NCBI RefSeq assembly: GCF_000373585.1
Contig: NZ_KB891892.1
Location: forward strand, 38,408-102,407
DNA length: 64,000 nt
DNA from: Streptomyces sp. MspMP-M5
GTDB lineage: Bacteria > Actinomycetota > Actinomycetes > Streptomycetales > Streptomycetaceae
Direction: 5' to 3'
The notes under the pieces were generated by a model. That model made no database searches. It had not been told where the DNA came from and saw only the letters and a program-made list of their open reading frames with translations. The position numbers and the translations under genes are program-made. Shown here piece after piece: positions 35,141 through 42,536 of the stretch (position 1 is its first letter; each line of letters opens with the position of its first letter).

Positions 35141-35147
35141 CGCTTAG
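35130..35147 (+). promoter_or_regulatory. Third copy of the operator word in front of the TetR gene
   Basis: CTTTGCGTTAG followed by CGCTTAG overlaps the amidase stop codon and ends 9 bp before the TetR start. It repeats the word seen at 33273-33318, consistent with autoregulation. Confidence 0.5.
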
Positions 35148-35156
35148 GGTGGTGAC

Positions 35157-35720
35157 ATGAGTCCCCGACCGATGGCGCGCCCCGGCGGCCGCAGCGCCCG
35201 CGTCCAGGAGGCGGTGCACACTGCCGTGCGCGCGCTGGAGGCGGAGGTGGGCCGCGAGGGCTTGACGGTGCCGCTGGTCGCCGCGCGGGCCGGGGTCACA
35301 CCGTCGACGATCTACCGCCGCTGGGGCGATCTGCGGGAGCTGCTCTCGGACGTCGCGGTCGAGCGCCTGCGCCCGGAGGCACCGCCGGACGACCACGGCG
35401 ATCTCGCCTCCGACCTGGCCTCCTGGGCCGAGCAGTTCCTCGACGAGATGGCCTCGCCACCCGGCCGCGCGTATATCCGCGACGCGCTGCTGGGCGACCC
35501 GGACGGCAACAACGCCGGCCAGTGCTCGGCCTACGCGGCCGACCAGATCGATGTCATCCTCGCCCGCGCCGCCGACCGCGGCGAACGGGCCCCCGACACC
35601 GAAACCCTCATCGACCGCATCGTGGCGCCCATGATGTACCGCATCCTCTTCCGCCCGGGCCCCCTGGACGCCGCCTACGCCCACGACCTGGTGACCGCGG
35701 CCCTCGACAGGCCGGCATAA
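35157..35720 (+). CDS. TetR/AcrR family transcriptional regulator
   Basis: The 187-residue protein has the N-terminal HTH TVPLVAARAGVTPSTIYRRWGDLREL (about residues 37-62) and a C-terminal TetR_C ligand domain containing DRIVAPMMYRILFRPGPLD. It is 16 bp downstream of the amidase gene. The operator-like word occurs both here and in the MBL/AtzG-like intergenic region, so it probably represses the divergent units and itself until the substrate or a metabolite is bound. A terminator follows at 35818. Confidence 0.88.
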   Translation: MSPRPMARPGGRSARVQEAVHTAVRALEAEVGREGLTVPLVAARAGVTPSTIYRRWGDLRELLSDVAVERLRPEAPPDDHGDLASDLASWAEQFLDEMASPPGRAYIRDALLGDPDGNNAGQCSAYAADQIDVILARAADRGERAPDTETLIDRIVAPMMYRILFRPGPLDAAYAHDLVTAALDRPA

Positions 35721-35733
35721 CGGGACCGTCCCT

Positions 35734-35785
35734 TTCCCCCGGACCCAAGGTGAGGCCGGTTCCCCCGGACCCAAGGTGAGGCCGG
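35734..35785. repeat. Perfect 26-bp tandem duplication
   Basis: A 26-bp unit (containing CCCCCGGACCCAAGGTGAGG) is present twice without a mismatch, immediately after the TetR gene. It looks like a recent slip or unequal exchange. Confidence 0.8.
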
Positions 35786-35817
35786 CCATCCGCCTCGGTT
35801 GGGCGTCCCTTACTGCC

Positions 35818-35851
35818 AGGGCTGAGGGGCCGGGCCAGGCCCCTCAGCCCT
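35818..35851. terminator. Hairpin terminator after the TetR gene
   Basis: A perfect 14-bp stem (AGGGCTGAGGGGCC with its complement) has a 6-nt loop, about 100 bp after the TetR stop. Confidence 0.75.
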
Positions 35852-35942
35852 CGTCGATCCCATCGGTGGTCGCCGACCAGCCGTGTTCGAGCAGGTCGAC
35901 GGCCCGGTTGACGGCGGCATCGGCCAGTGCCTTGCGGGGGCG
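35844..35942 (-). pseudogene. Possible 3' relic of an unidentified gene
   Basis: In one minus-strand frame about 32 residues read RPRKALADAAVNRAV then DLLEHGWSATTDGIDEG and end at a stop inside the hairpin. The upstream continuation in another frame (LGRHERKEA) looks coding too, as if frameshifted. There is no start codon or ribosome site. The 230-bp gap has no other feature. I cannot name the parent family. Confidence 0.25.
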
Positions 35943-36082
35943 GCCTCCTTGCGCTCGTGCCGGCCCAGCGGGGGCTGTTCGCGCGTGGAACCCGTCATGG
36001 CGTCATGGAACGGGCGGGGTGACCGAGACAAAGAAGTGCACGGTTCAACCTCGAGCGGTGCGCGGCGCAGTTGCGCGCACGG

Positions 36083-36451
36083 TCAGCTGTGGCCGGTGTC
36101 GATGACGCAGAAGCGGTTGCCGTCGGGATCGGCGAGGACGATGAAGTCGGCGTCGTCCGGATAGCAGTCCCAGTCGACATGTTGGGCGCCCAGGGACACC
36201 AGGCGCTCGACCTCGGCGGCCTGATCGGCCGCGTCCCCGGCGTACAGGTCGAGATGGATCCGCGGATATTCCTGGACGGGGGACTCGCTGAGGCCGAGGG
36301 ACAACTGCACACCGGCGCCCTCCTTCGGCACCAGCACCACCCAGTCGTCCGCCACCTCCTCGCGCGGGACGTATCCCAGGGCCGCCGTCCAGAACGCCGC
36401 CGCACGGGGTACGTCCGCGACACCCAACACCACCGATCCGACTCTCAGCAT
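36083..36451 (-). CDS. VOC family protein
   Basis: The 122-residue protein has the glyoxalase fold: MLRVGSVVLGVADVPRAAAFWTAALGY at the N-terminus, IHLDLYAGD in the middle and DFIVLADPDGNRFCVID at the C-terminus, the usual single-domain VOC pattern of actinomycetes. The His/Glu metal positions are partly conserved. ATG 36451 fits the family; longer in-frame starts do not. It is divergent from a second VOC gene 110 bp away; the two are not close copies. Confidence 0.85.
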   Translation of the reverse strand: MLRVGSVVLGVADVPRAAAFWTAALGYVPREEVADDWVVLVPKEGAGVQLSLGLSESPVQEYPRIHLDLYAGDAADQAAEVERLVSLGAQHVDWDCYPDDADFIVLADPDGNRFCVIDTGHS

Positions 36452-36562
36452 GGGTCGATGATGCCGTATCGCGGTGCGACCGCTTGGCGGTGGGGCTCGG
36501 CGAACGGGGCACCTGCCTGGCGCCTCCCGCTCTCCGGTCGACCGGTGCGGCACAGTGGGGCC

Positions 36563-37000
36563 ATGGACACCGACGACAGGGGCCCGTTGGCCCGGGCCCG
36601 CGTGGCGACCAGACTGCCGGCCCAGGATCTGGACCGGGCCCGGCGTTTCTACTCCGAGCGGCTGGGCCTGGAACCCGTCGACGAACGCCCCGGCGGGCTG
36701 CTGTACCGGTGCGGAGGCGTGGACTTTGTGCTGTTCCGGTCGGCGGGCAGCTCGGTCGGTGCCTTCACGCAGATGTCCTGGGAGGTCGACGACATCGAGG
36801 CGGTCGTGGCGGAACTCAGGCGCCGCGGTGTGGTGTTCGAGGACGTCGACCTGCCTGGACTGCTGGGCGGCGGGCGGACGACGGACGGCATCGCCGAGGT
36901 GCAGGGCAACTACCCGAGCAAGGGCGCTCGTGGGGAACGCGGTGCCTGGTTCCGCGACAGCGAGGGGAACATGCTGGGCATCGGCCAGCCCGTGTACTGA
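36563..37000 (+). CDS. VOC family protein
   Basis: The 145-residue protein starts ARVATRLPAQDLDRARRFYSERLGLEP and continues FVLFRSAGSSVGAFTQMSWEVDDIEAVVAELRRRGV, then GAWFRDSEGNMLGIGQP. This is the longer VOC subgroup often annotated as lactoylglutathione lyase-like. Substrate and metal are unknown. ATG 36563 is the first plausible start. A hairpin follows the stop. Confidence 0.85.
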   Translation: MDTDDRGPLARARVATRLPAQDLDRARRFYSERLGLEPVDERPGGLLYRCGGVDFVLFRSAGSSVGAFTQMSWEVDDIEAVVAELRRRGVVFEDVDLPGLLGGGRTTDGIAEVQGNYPSKGARGERGAWFRDSEGNMLGIGQPVY

Positions 37001-37019
37001 CGCCCGGTCAGCGGCCGAC

Positions 37020-37050
37020 GGCCCCTCCGGCCATGGGTGCCGAAGGGGCC
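37020..37050. terminator. Hairpin between convergent genes
   Basis: Arms 37020-37031 and 37039-37050 (GGCCCCT... and ...AGGGGCC) form a 12-bp stem with one mismatch and a 7-nt loop, between the VOC gene and the small minus-strand gene. Confidence 0.6.
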
Positions 37051-37087
37051 GTTGTCGGGGTGTCGGTGGTTGACTGGCTCTGCCCGG

Positions 37088-37246
37088 CTAGCGGTTCTGT
37101 GCCCACCACGCCGCGAGGCCGATGACCGCGGTGCCGAGCGCGTAGGACGCACCGCGCAGGAAGTTGGTGGCAACGAGCCGACCGTAGCGGCGCCATGGGT
37201 TCCGGAAGCGGGTGGTTGTCGGCTGACGGCCCTCCATCGTCTGCAT
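37088..37246 (-). CDS. Small single-span membrane protein
   Basis: The 52-residue product has a basic N-terminal half (RQPTTTRFRNPWRRYGRLVATNFLR) and a C-terminal hydrophobic span, YALGTAVIGLAAWWAQNR. ATG 37246 follows GAGGGG by 6 nt. Many Streptomyces genomes hold such short proteins of unknown role. It lies between two hairpin-bounded regions and is probably monocistronic. Confidence 0.55.
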   Translation of the reverse strand: MQTMEGRQPTTTRFRNPWRRYGRLVATNFLRGASYALGTAVIGLAAWWAQNR

Positions 37247-37500
37247 TGGGAGCCCCTCTCGTGAACGCGGAGAACAGCGACGGTTCCACAGGGGGAGCCC
37301 CGATCGGGCAGCGTCGGTGGCCGGACTCCCGATCACGGGCTCCCTTGCGTTACCTGCAAGCTTACGAGGTTGTGCGCTTGTGAACGCAGTGCATCGCCCG
37401 GCGCGTCCTGAGGGGATCCGGTGAATGTGTACCCGCACCGTCCCATGGCCGGGTGCCGGGTGAGGTGGGGCGGGATGGTGGTGGGTGCATGAACACCCCT

Positions 37501-37522
37501 GATTCCAAGGGGACTTGGAATC
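37501..37522. repeat. Perfect 9-bp inverted repeat
   Basis: GATTCCAAG and CTTGGAATC flank a 4-nt loop. It lies in the 680-bp region 37247-37928, which has no intact gene. That region also holds a dehydrogenase relic (37584-37682) and four tandem GTGGCT units (37735-37758). The repeat may be an operator left from the lost gene. Confidence 0.5.
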
Positions 37523-37583
37523 GTGGCCACAGGCGCGTTCACGGTCGCGGTAGCGCCTTCCCTAACCGTCGCTGTCGTCGGGC

Positions 37584-37682
37584 GTGGACCGAGTCTTCGG
37601 CCTGGAAGAGATCGCCGACGCGCACCGTTACATGGAGGCGGGAGCCCAGGTCGGCAAGATCGTCGTCACGGTCGATCACTGA
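37584..37682 (+). pseudogene. 3' relic of a zinc-type (MDR) alcohol dehydrogenase/quinone oxidoreductase
   Basis: Thirty-two codons encode VDRVFGLEEIADAHRYMEAG then AQVGKIVVTVDH and a stop. That is the conserved C-terminus of medium-chain dehydrogenases (the pattern F-ALEEA-AHR-ME-G-GKIV). The preceding 300 codons of such a protein are absent and no ribosome site fits, so this is a deletion remnant. Confidence 0.6.
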
Positions 37683-37928
37683 GGAGGGCCATTACTGGGG
37701 AGAGTCGATCACTGGGGAGAGGGGACGGCGCCGGGTGGCTGTGGCTGTGGCTGTGGCTGTTGCCGTGGTCGTGGCCGTCGACTGACGCGGCGCCGCGCGG
37801 GGCCTCGCGGCGACCCTGCGGGGGATCGCCCGCTTGGCGGGACGGACTGTTGGGCCGGGGCCGGCCGGGGTACCTCGCCTGGGGTTGCCGACCGCGGCAC
37901 CCGAGAACCCGGAAGCGAAGGAGCCGCT

Positions 37929-38753
37929 GTGAAGTTCGGGGTATCGACCTTCCTCACCGACCAGGGGATCGCGCCGGCCGCCCTGGGGCGCGCCGTGGAC
38001 GAGCGCGGACTCGACTCCCTGTTCATCGCCGAGCACACCCACATCCCGGTGGACCGCCGCACGCCGTACCCGCGCGGCGGCGAACTTCCCGAGATCTACT
38101 ACCGCACCCTCGACCCGTTCGTCGCGCTGGCCGCCGTCGCCGCGGTCACCGAACGGCTCCTGCTGGGCACCGGCATCGCGCTGGTGGCCCAGCGGGACCC
38201 GATCGTCACGGCCAAGGAGGTGGCCTCGCTGGACCTGGTCTCCGGCGGGCGGGCGGTCTTCGGGGTCGGCATCGGCTGGAACAGGGAGGAGATGGCCAAC
38301 CACGGCACGGACCCGCGGACCCGGGGCCGCCTGGTGGACGAGCGACTACAGGCCATCCGGGAACTGTGGACGCGGGAGAAGGCCGAGTTCCACGGGGAGT
38401 TCGTGGACTTCGACCCCGTCTACTCCTGGCCCAAGCCGGTCCAGCAGCCGCATCCGCCGATTTACGTGGGCGGGGGCGAGGGTGCCTTCCACCGGGTGGC
38501 CGCGCTCGGCGACGCCTGGCTGGCCAACAGCACCTCGCCCGATGAACTGGGGCCGCAGATCGAGCGGCTGCGCAGCCTCGCGGGCCGGGACGTTCCGGTG
38601 ACCGTCTATGCGGTGCCGCAGGATCCGGAGGTCCTCGAAGGGTACGCACGGCTCGGCGTGGAACGGGTGCTGTTCTCTCTGCCGACGGTGCCGGAGGCCG
38701 AGACGCTGCCGCACCTCGACCGGTTCGCCGACGTCGCCGGGCGCTTCCGGTGA
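37929..38753 (+). CDS. LLM class F420-dependent oxidoreductase
   Basis: The 274-residue TIM-barrel enzyme starts MKFGVSTFLTDQGIAPAALGRAVDERGLDSLFIAEHTHIP and has the luciferase-like motif LDLVSGGRAVFGVGIGWNREEM (about residues 100-121) and IYVGGGEGAFHRVA. This matches the TIGR03619-like F420-dependent subgroup. It should use coenzyme F420 to reduce or oxidise an organic substrate. GTG 37929 has AAGGAG 6 nt upstream. The next gene, a PPOX-class F420-type protein 16 bp on, fits the same cofactor. Confidence 0.88.
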   Translation: MKFGVSTFLTDQGIAPAALGRAVDERGLDSLFIAEHTHIPVDRRTPYPRGGELPEIYYRTLDPFVALAAVAAVTERLLLGTGIALVAQRDPIVTAKEVASLDLVSGGRAVFGVGIGWNREEMANHGTDPRTRGRLVDERLQAIRELWTREKAEFHGEFVDFDPVYSWPKPVQQPHPPIYVGGGEGAFHRVAALGDAWLANSTSPDELGPQIERLRSLAGRDVPVTVYAVPQDPEVLEGYARLGVERVLFSLPTVPEAETLPHLDRFADVAGRFR

Positions 38754-38769
38754 ACGGGGCGGGGCAGCA

Positions 38770-39201
38770 GTGCCGGTGATGAGCCGGGGGCGGGCCCGGC
38801 AGTGCTTCGCCGCGGCACGGGTTGCCCGGCTGGCCACCGTCGATGCCGAGGACCGCCCGCATCTGGTGCCGGTGGTGTTCGCCGTGACGGGCGACACGCT
38901 CGTCTTCGCCGTGGACCACAAGCCCAAACGGGCCACCGAGTTGAAGCGCCTGGCCAACATCCGCAGACATCCTGGCGTCTGCCTCCTCGCCGACGAGTAC
39001 GGCGAGGACTGGGACCGCCTGTGGTGGGCACGGGCGGACGGCACCGCCACCGTGCTGCCGCCGGCGGACGGGTCGGTGACGTCCGCGCGCTATGTGCGGC
39101 TGCTGACGGAGAAGTACCGCTCGCAGTACGCCGACCGCCGACCGAACGGGCCCGTGGTGGAGGTGAGCGTGGAGCGGTGGTCCGGCTGGTGTGCCACGTA
39201 G
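38770..39201 (+). CDS. PPOX-class (split beta-barrel) F420-dependent enzyme
   Basis: The 143-residue flavin/deazaflavin-binding split barrel contains ARQCFAAARVARLATVDAEDRPHLVPVVFAVTGDTLVFAVDHKPK and LWWARADGTATVL, matching the TIGR03668 group. Such proteins bind F420 or FMN and reduce diverse substrates. It follows the LLM F420 gene by 16 bp, so the two probably form an operon. GTG 38770 is the chosen start; ATG 38779 is an alternative. Confidence 0.82.
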   Translation: MPVMSRGRARQCFAAARVARLATVDAEDRPHLVPVVFAVTGDTLVFAVDHKPKRATELKRLANIRRHPGVCLLADEYGEDWDRLWWARADGTATVLPPADGSVTSARYVRLLTEKYRSQYADRRPNGPVVEVSVERWSGWCAT

Positions 39202-39389
39202 GGGGCTGGCGCAGCGGTTAGCGCGCGGTAAGCACAGCGGTGCGCTGCCACGGCGACACACGGATATGCGGTTGCGGCGTCCGATGACGAAAGGGCATGT
39301 TCGGGGGATTCGCCGTCTCCCGCCCGCAGTTGGCCGCAAGGGAGCAGGCAACAGGGCCGTGGCGGACGGCCGACCGCGAAGGAGGCGCA

Positions 39390-40115
39390 ATGGTGACCGG
39401 CGTTCCCGTACGGCGGTTGGCCCTCCTCGGAGGGGGCTTCTCCACGGACACCGATGGGCTGTTGGACGACTGGGTTCTCGGCCAGGCGCGCACGCCCCGA
39501 CCCAAGGTGTGTTTCCTGCCCACCGCCAGTGGCGACGCGGCCGGCTACGTCGAGCGGTTCCTGGCCGGCTTCCGCCCGCGTGACTGCGAGCCCAGCGTGC
39601 TGCCGCTGTTCCGGCGGGAGCTCGACGACGACGCCCTGCGCGCACTCGTGCTGGCACAGGACGTGGTCTACGTGGGCGGCGGCAACACCGCCAACCTCCT
39701 GGCGGTCTGGCGGGCCCACGGCATGGACCGGCTGCTCCGCGAGGCATACGAACGCGGCACCCTGCTGTGCGGGATCAGCGCCGGCGCCAACTGCTGGGCC
39801 GAGGGCTCGCACACCGACTCCTTCGGCCCACTGACGTTCCTGCCGGACGGGTTGGGCCTGCTGTCCGGCTCGGTCTGCCCGCACTACGACAGCGAACCGG
39901 GGCGTCGGGCCTCCTACCGCGCCGCCGTGGCCAGCGGTGCACTGCCAGCTGGGTGGGCGCTGGAGGACGGCGTCGCCGCTCTCTTCACCGACGGCCTGCT
40001 GCCCGAAGCGGTGAGCCGTACCGCACAGGCCCGCCTCTACCGCGTCCAGCCGGGCGGGCGAGGGGGAGTGGACGAGCGCCCGCTGAGGAGCCGTCGGCTC
40101 CGGTCTGTGCCATGA
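39390..40115 (+). CDS. Peptidase E (S51 family)
   Basis: The 241-residue cytoplasmic serine peptidase has the nucleophile in LLCGISAGANCW (Ser130) and His165 in VCPHYDSE, with YVGGGNTANLL earlier, as in the dipeptidase E/cyanophycinase clan that cleaves Asp-X dipeptides. ATG 39390 has GGAGG 4 nt upstream, an optimal site. The gene is monocistronic; the 188 bp before it contain a tRNA-like D-arm word that does not fold into a tRNA. Confidence 0.88.
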   Translation: MVTGVPVRRLALLGGGFSTDTDGLLDDWVLGQARTPRPKVCFLPTASGDAAGYVERFLAGFRPRDCEPSVLPLFRRELDDDALRALVLAQDVVYVGGGNTANLLAVWRAHGMDRLLREAYERGTLLCGISAGANCWAEGSHTDSFGPLTFLPDGLGLLSGSVCPHYDSEPGRRASYRAAVASGALPAGWALEDGVAALFTDGLLPEAVSRTAQARLYRVQPGGRGGVDERPLRSRRLRSVP

Positions 40116-40169
40116 CCTGAAAAGACAAGCTCGTCGCACCCCTCCTTGCCTCGACGGCGCCGGCATGAC

Positions 40170-40200
40170 TTGAACCTCACGCGCTGTGAGGATGCAAGTT
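40170..40200 (+). promoter_or_regulatory. MerR-type promoter with CTCAC/GTGAG palindrome
   Basis: TTGAAC (40170-40175) and CAAGTT (40195-40200) are 19 bp apart. The spacer contains CTCAC-gcgct-GTGAG. The half sites are the same as in the SDR promoter at 4960-4991, which suggests the same activator or family. It would transcribe the small membrane gene at 40223. Confidence 0.4.
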
Positions 40201-40222
40201 TGAGCCATGACCCAACCCGTCC

Positions 40223-40417
40223 ATGCACCCTCGTCCCCGCCTGCGCATCGCCCTGGCTTCAACCTTCCCCACCCTCCTGACCGTTCCACTCTGTGTCCTC
40301 CTGGCCGCGGTCGGTCTCGTGCCTTGGACGATCCTTCTCGCCGTGCCGGTCACACTCGCCGTCCATGCCACCGTGACCTTGGCCCGGCTCCGCTCGGCCT
40401 CGTTCAACGGGGGGTAA
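40223..40417 (+). CDS. Small two-span membrane protein
   Basis: The 64-residue frame begins MHPRPRLRIALASTFP and has two hydrophobic spans (LLTVPLCVLLAAVGLVPW and ILLAVPVTLAVHATVTLA). There is no clear ribosome site; with the promoter proposed at 40170-40200 the leader would be very short. The protein has no family I know. It could be a real stress-induced small membrane protein or a chance frame. Confidence 0.45.
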   Translation: MHPRPRLRIALASTFPTLLTVPLCVLLAAVGLVPWTILLAVPVTLAVHATVTLARLRSASFNGG

Positions 40418-40528
40418 TGGGAAGGGAAAGGTATTGTCATGTCCATTCAACGCGCGTAGCGCGGGGTGCGGTATGTGCGGTTTCCTCGAAAGGAGCCTCT
40501 CCAACCCCCCACATTTCAGGAGACGTTG

Positions 40529-41161
40529 ATGCCTCGCGCTGCCCTCGGCCTGTCGGCCGCCGCAGTTGTCGTCGTCGGCCTCTGCGCCGCCCCGGCACTC
40601 GCCGAACCGCCGGCTCCGCCGTCGACATCGACCGCCCGCGCCGAACTGTCGGCCCTGAAGGTGGCCGCCCCGCACTCCATGGACGGCTACTCCCGCGACA
40701 AGTTCTCCATATGGGCCAAGCAGCCCGATGGTTGCACCACCCGCCAGGAGGTCCTCGCCCGCGACGGAAAGGACGTCCAGGACAATCCGGGCAGCTGCCA
40801 GCCGTCCAGCGGATCGTGGTACTCCGCCTACGACGACACCACCGTCACCGATGTCGGCCAGGCAACCATCGACCACATGGTCCCCCTGGCCGAAGCCTGG
40901 CGGTCCGGTGCCGACACCTGGACCGACGAACAGCGCAAGGGTTTCGGGAACGACCTGAAGGACCCCCAGCTGCTGATCGCCTCGGAATCCTCCAACAGCT
41001 CCAAGAGCGACAGCGGCCCGGCCGACTGGAAGCCGACCAACCACGGCTTCTGGTGCACGTACGCCAAGGACTACACCCACGTCAAGTCCGTCTGGAAGCT
41101 GACCACGACCGACAACGAGAAGAAGGCCATCTCCTCGATGCTCGACACCTGCACCAACTGA
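40529..41161 (+). CDS. Secreted HNH-family nuclease
   Basis: The 210-residue product has a Sec signal peptide of about 25 residues (LGLSAAAVVVVGLCAAPALA). The mature nuclease has TRQEVLARDG, four cysteines placed for disulphides (69, 90, 176, 208) and the metal motif TIDHMVPLAEAW with Asp115-His116. The closing SNSSKSDSGPADWKP matches the actinobacterial extracellular HNH (DUF1524-like) nucleases that degrade DNA outside the cell. ATG 40529 has AGGAG 7 nt upstream. It is followed by a perfect 17-bp hairpin. Confidence 0.9.
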   Translation: MPRAALGLSAAAVVVVGLCAAPALAEPPAPPSTSTARAELSALKVAAPHSMDGYSRDKFSIWAKQPDGCTTRQEVLARDGKDVQDNPGSCQPSSGSWYSAYDDTTVTDVGQATIDHMVPLAEAWRSGADTWTDEQRKGFGNDLKDPQLLIASESSNSSKSDSGPADWKPTNHGFWCTYAKDYTHVKSVWKLTTTDNEKKAISSMLDTCTN

Positions 41162-41222
41162 CCGGCTGGACTGACCCGACGGCCTGCTGCCTCGGCGGTG
41201 CCGTGCGCAGACCGTTCGTCAA

Positions 41223-41260
41223 CATCGTGCGGGCCGGGAACGATCCCGGCCCGCACGATG
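41223..41260. terminator. Perfect 17-bp hairpin terminator after the nuclease gene
   Basis: The arms CATCGTGCGGGCCGGGA (41223-41239) and its exact complement (41244-41260) are separated by 4 nt. The rest of the 310-bp gap up to 41471 has no gene. Confidence 0.85.
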
Positions 41261-41471
41261 CGTCGTCGCGTGCGGAGTGCCGCTACCTCACACCCTGGCT
41301 CGCCGGGTGGCCCTCCCCGTCGGGCCTGACGTCCGCCCGAGCCAGCCGCAGACTTCCTCCGCTGTCCGCCGTCCGCTGCCAGGCACCTGCCGATCGGCGT
41401 GCCGACGACGTCACGGTGCCCGCCCGTGCAGCAGAATTCGACGTGTCTGCCACCCAAGGAGGAGCTGCCCG

Positions 41472-41849
41472 ATGGCTCTGACCAACCTCGACATCGTCTC
41501 CGTTCCGGTCTCCGACCAGGACCGCGCCAAGCGCTTCTACGCCGACGTCCTCGGCTTCACCACGCTGATGGACAATCCGATGGGCGAGAACATGCGCTGG
41601 GTGATGCTTCAGCCGCCGGGCGCCGCCACCAAGATCACCCTGGTCACGTGGTTCCCGACCATGCCCGCCGGCTCCCTCAAGGGTTCCGTGCTGGCCTGCG
41701 ACGACCTGGAGGGGACCCTGCGGGAACTGGAGCAACGGGGTGTCGCCTTCCACGAGGCGGAGATCCAACAGGCTCCCTGGGGACGTTGGAAGTCCTTCGA
41801 CGACCCCGACGGCAACGGCTGGATCGTCCAGGAGAACGCCACCTCCTAG
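41472..41849 (+). CDS. VOC family protein
   Basis: The 125-residue glyoxalase-fold protein reads LDIVSVPVSDQDRAKRFYADVLGFTTL, then MRWVMLQPPGAATKITLVTW, then APWGRWKSFDDPDGNGWIVQENA, the typical layout of VOC proteins sometimes linked to antibiotic binding. ATG 41472 follows GGAG by 7 nt. The next small frame begins 11 bp downstream and could share its message. Confidence 0.88.
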   Translation: MALTNLDIVSVPVSDQDRAKRFYADVLGFTTLMDNPMGENMRWVMLQPPGAATKITLVTWFPTMPAGSLKGSVLACDDLEGTLRELEQRGVAFHEAEIQQAPWGRWKSFDDPDGNGWIVQENATS

Positions 41850-41860
41850 CCGCTGGGGGC

Positions 41861-42118
41861 GTGCCGAAGGCCATCGGTGGCACCACCGGTGCCTCGGACG
41901 ATCACGAGTGCACCACGAACTACCGCGCCGCGAACCAGCACCTCCAGCCGGGCAGTTGGGTTCCGGTCTGTTACCCGGCGAGCGCCGGCCCGTGGCTGAA
42001 CGGTCACGGCGGCGTACTGGACCTGAACGCGCCCAGCTACGACGACAGCACCCGGACCATCGCCGAGGGCGGCCGCGACGGGATCCAGTGGCGGAACCCC
42101 GACGGGAGTCCTGCGTAG
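41861..42118 (+). CDS. Short hypothetical protein or 3' fragment of a lost gene
   Basis: The 85-codon frame has protein-like composition (ECTTNYRAANQHLQPGSWVP, then VCYPASAGPWLNGHGGVLDL) and a proper stop followed by a strong hairpin (42154-42192). A possible GTG start at 41861 has only a weak G-rich site. The two Cys and aromatic content suggest part of an extracytoplasmic domain, but no signal sequence is present, so this may be the 3' end of a truncated gene. I do not recognise the family. Confidence 0.4.
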   Translation: MPKAIGGTTGASDDHECTTNYRAANQHLQPGSWVPVCYPASAGPWLNGHGGVLDLNAPSYDDSTRTIAEGGRDGIQWRNPDGSPA

Positions 42119-42153
42119 GGTCCGTCCCGATGCCCTGACGGAAGCGGGGGAGA

Positions 42154-42192
42154 GCCTGGCCCGGCCGGTGAGGTGCGGCGGCCGGGCCAGGC
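42154..42192. terminator. Perfect 14-bp hairpin terminator
   Basis: GCCTGGCCCGGCCG and its exact complement flank an 11-nt loop, 36 bp after the stop at 42118. Beyond it, 42193-42536 holds no gene; it is probably the promoter region of the CoA transferase. Confidence 0.8.
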
Positions 42193-42536
42193 AACCCGGC
42201 CGCCGGCGGGTGGCCGGGGGCTTCTGGGTGGTGTTTCCGAGCCAGATGGCGTTTGCTCCCGGTACGCGCCCTGGTCCACCGGGCCCGGGTCTGAGACGCT
42301 CGTCGGGCACCTGGGCGACGACAGGCAGCCGATGGGCGAAGGGGCGCAGAGGAAGGGCGCGCACGCAGTCCGCGACGCAGAACGGTTCCCCGGTCCGGAC
42401 CGGCCGCCCCGGCCCGAACCGGCGCCGGCAGCACGGCGGATGATCCGTACGGAATCTGCCGGACGATACCAGCCGCTGCTGGGACGGCGTCGCCCAGGCA
42501 CCACGTCCGACGGCCTACGCAACGGAGGAAGACGGG

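Noticed and set aside
39202..39275. tRNA-like word GGCGCAGCGGTTAGCGCG after the PPOX gene
   Set aside because: It resembles a D-arm, but no GGTTCGAATCC-type T-arm, anticodon stem or acceptor pairing follows, so it is not a tRNA.
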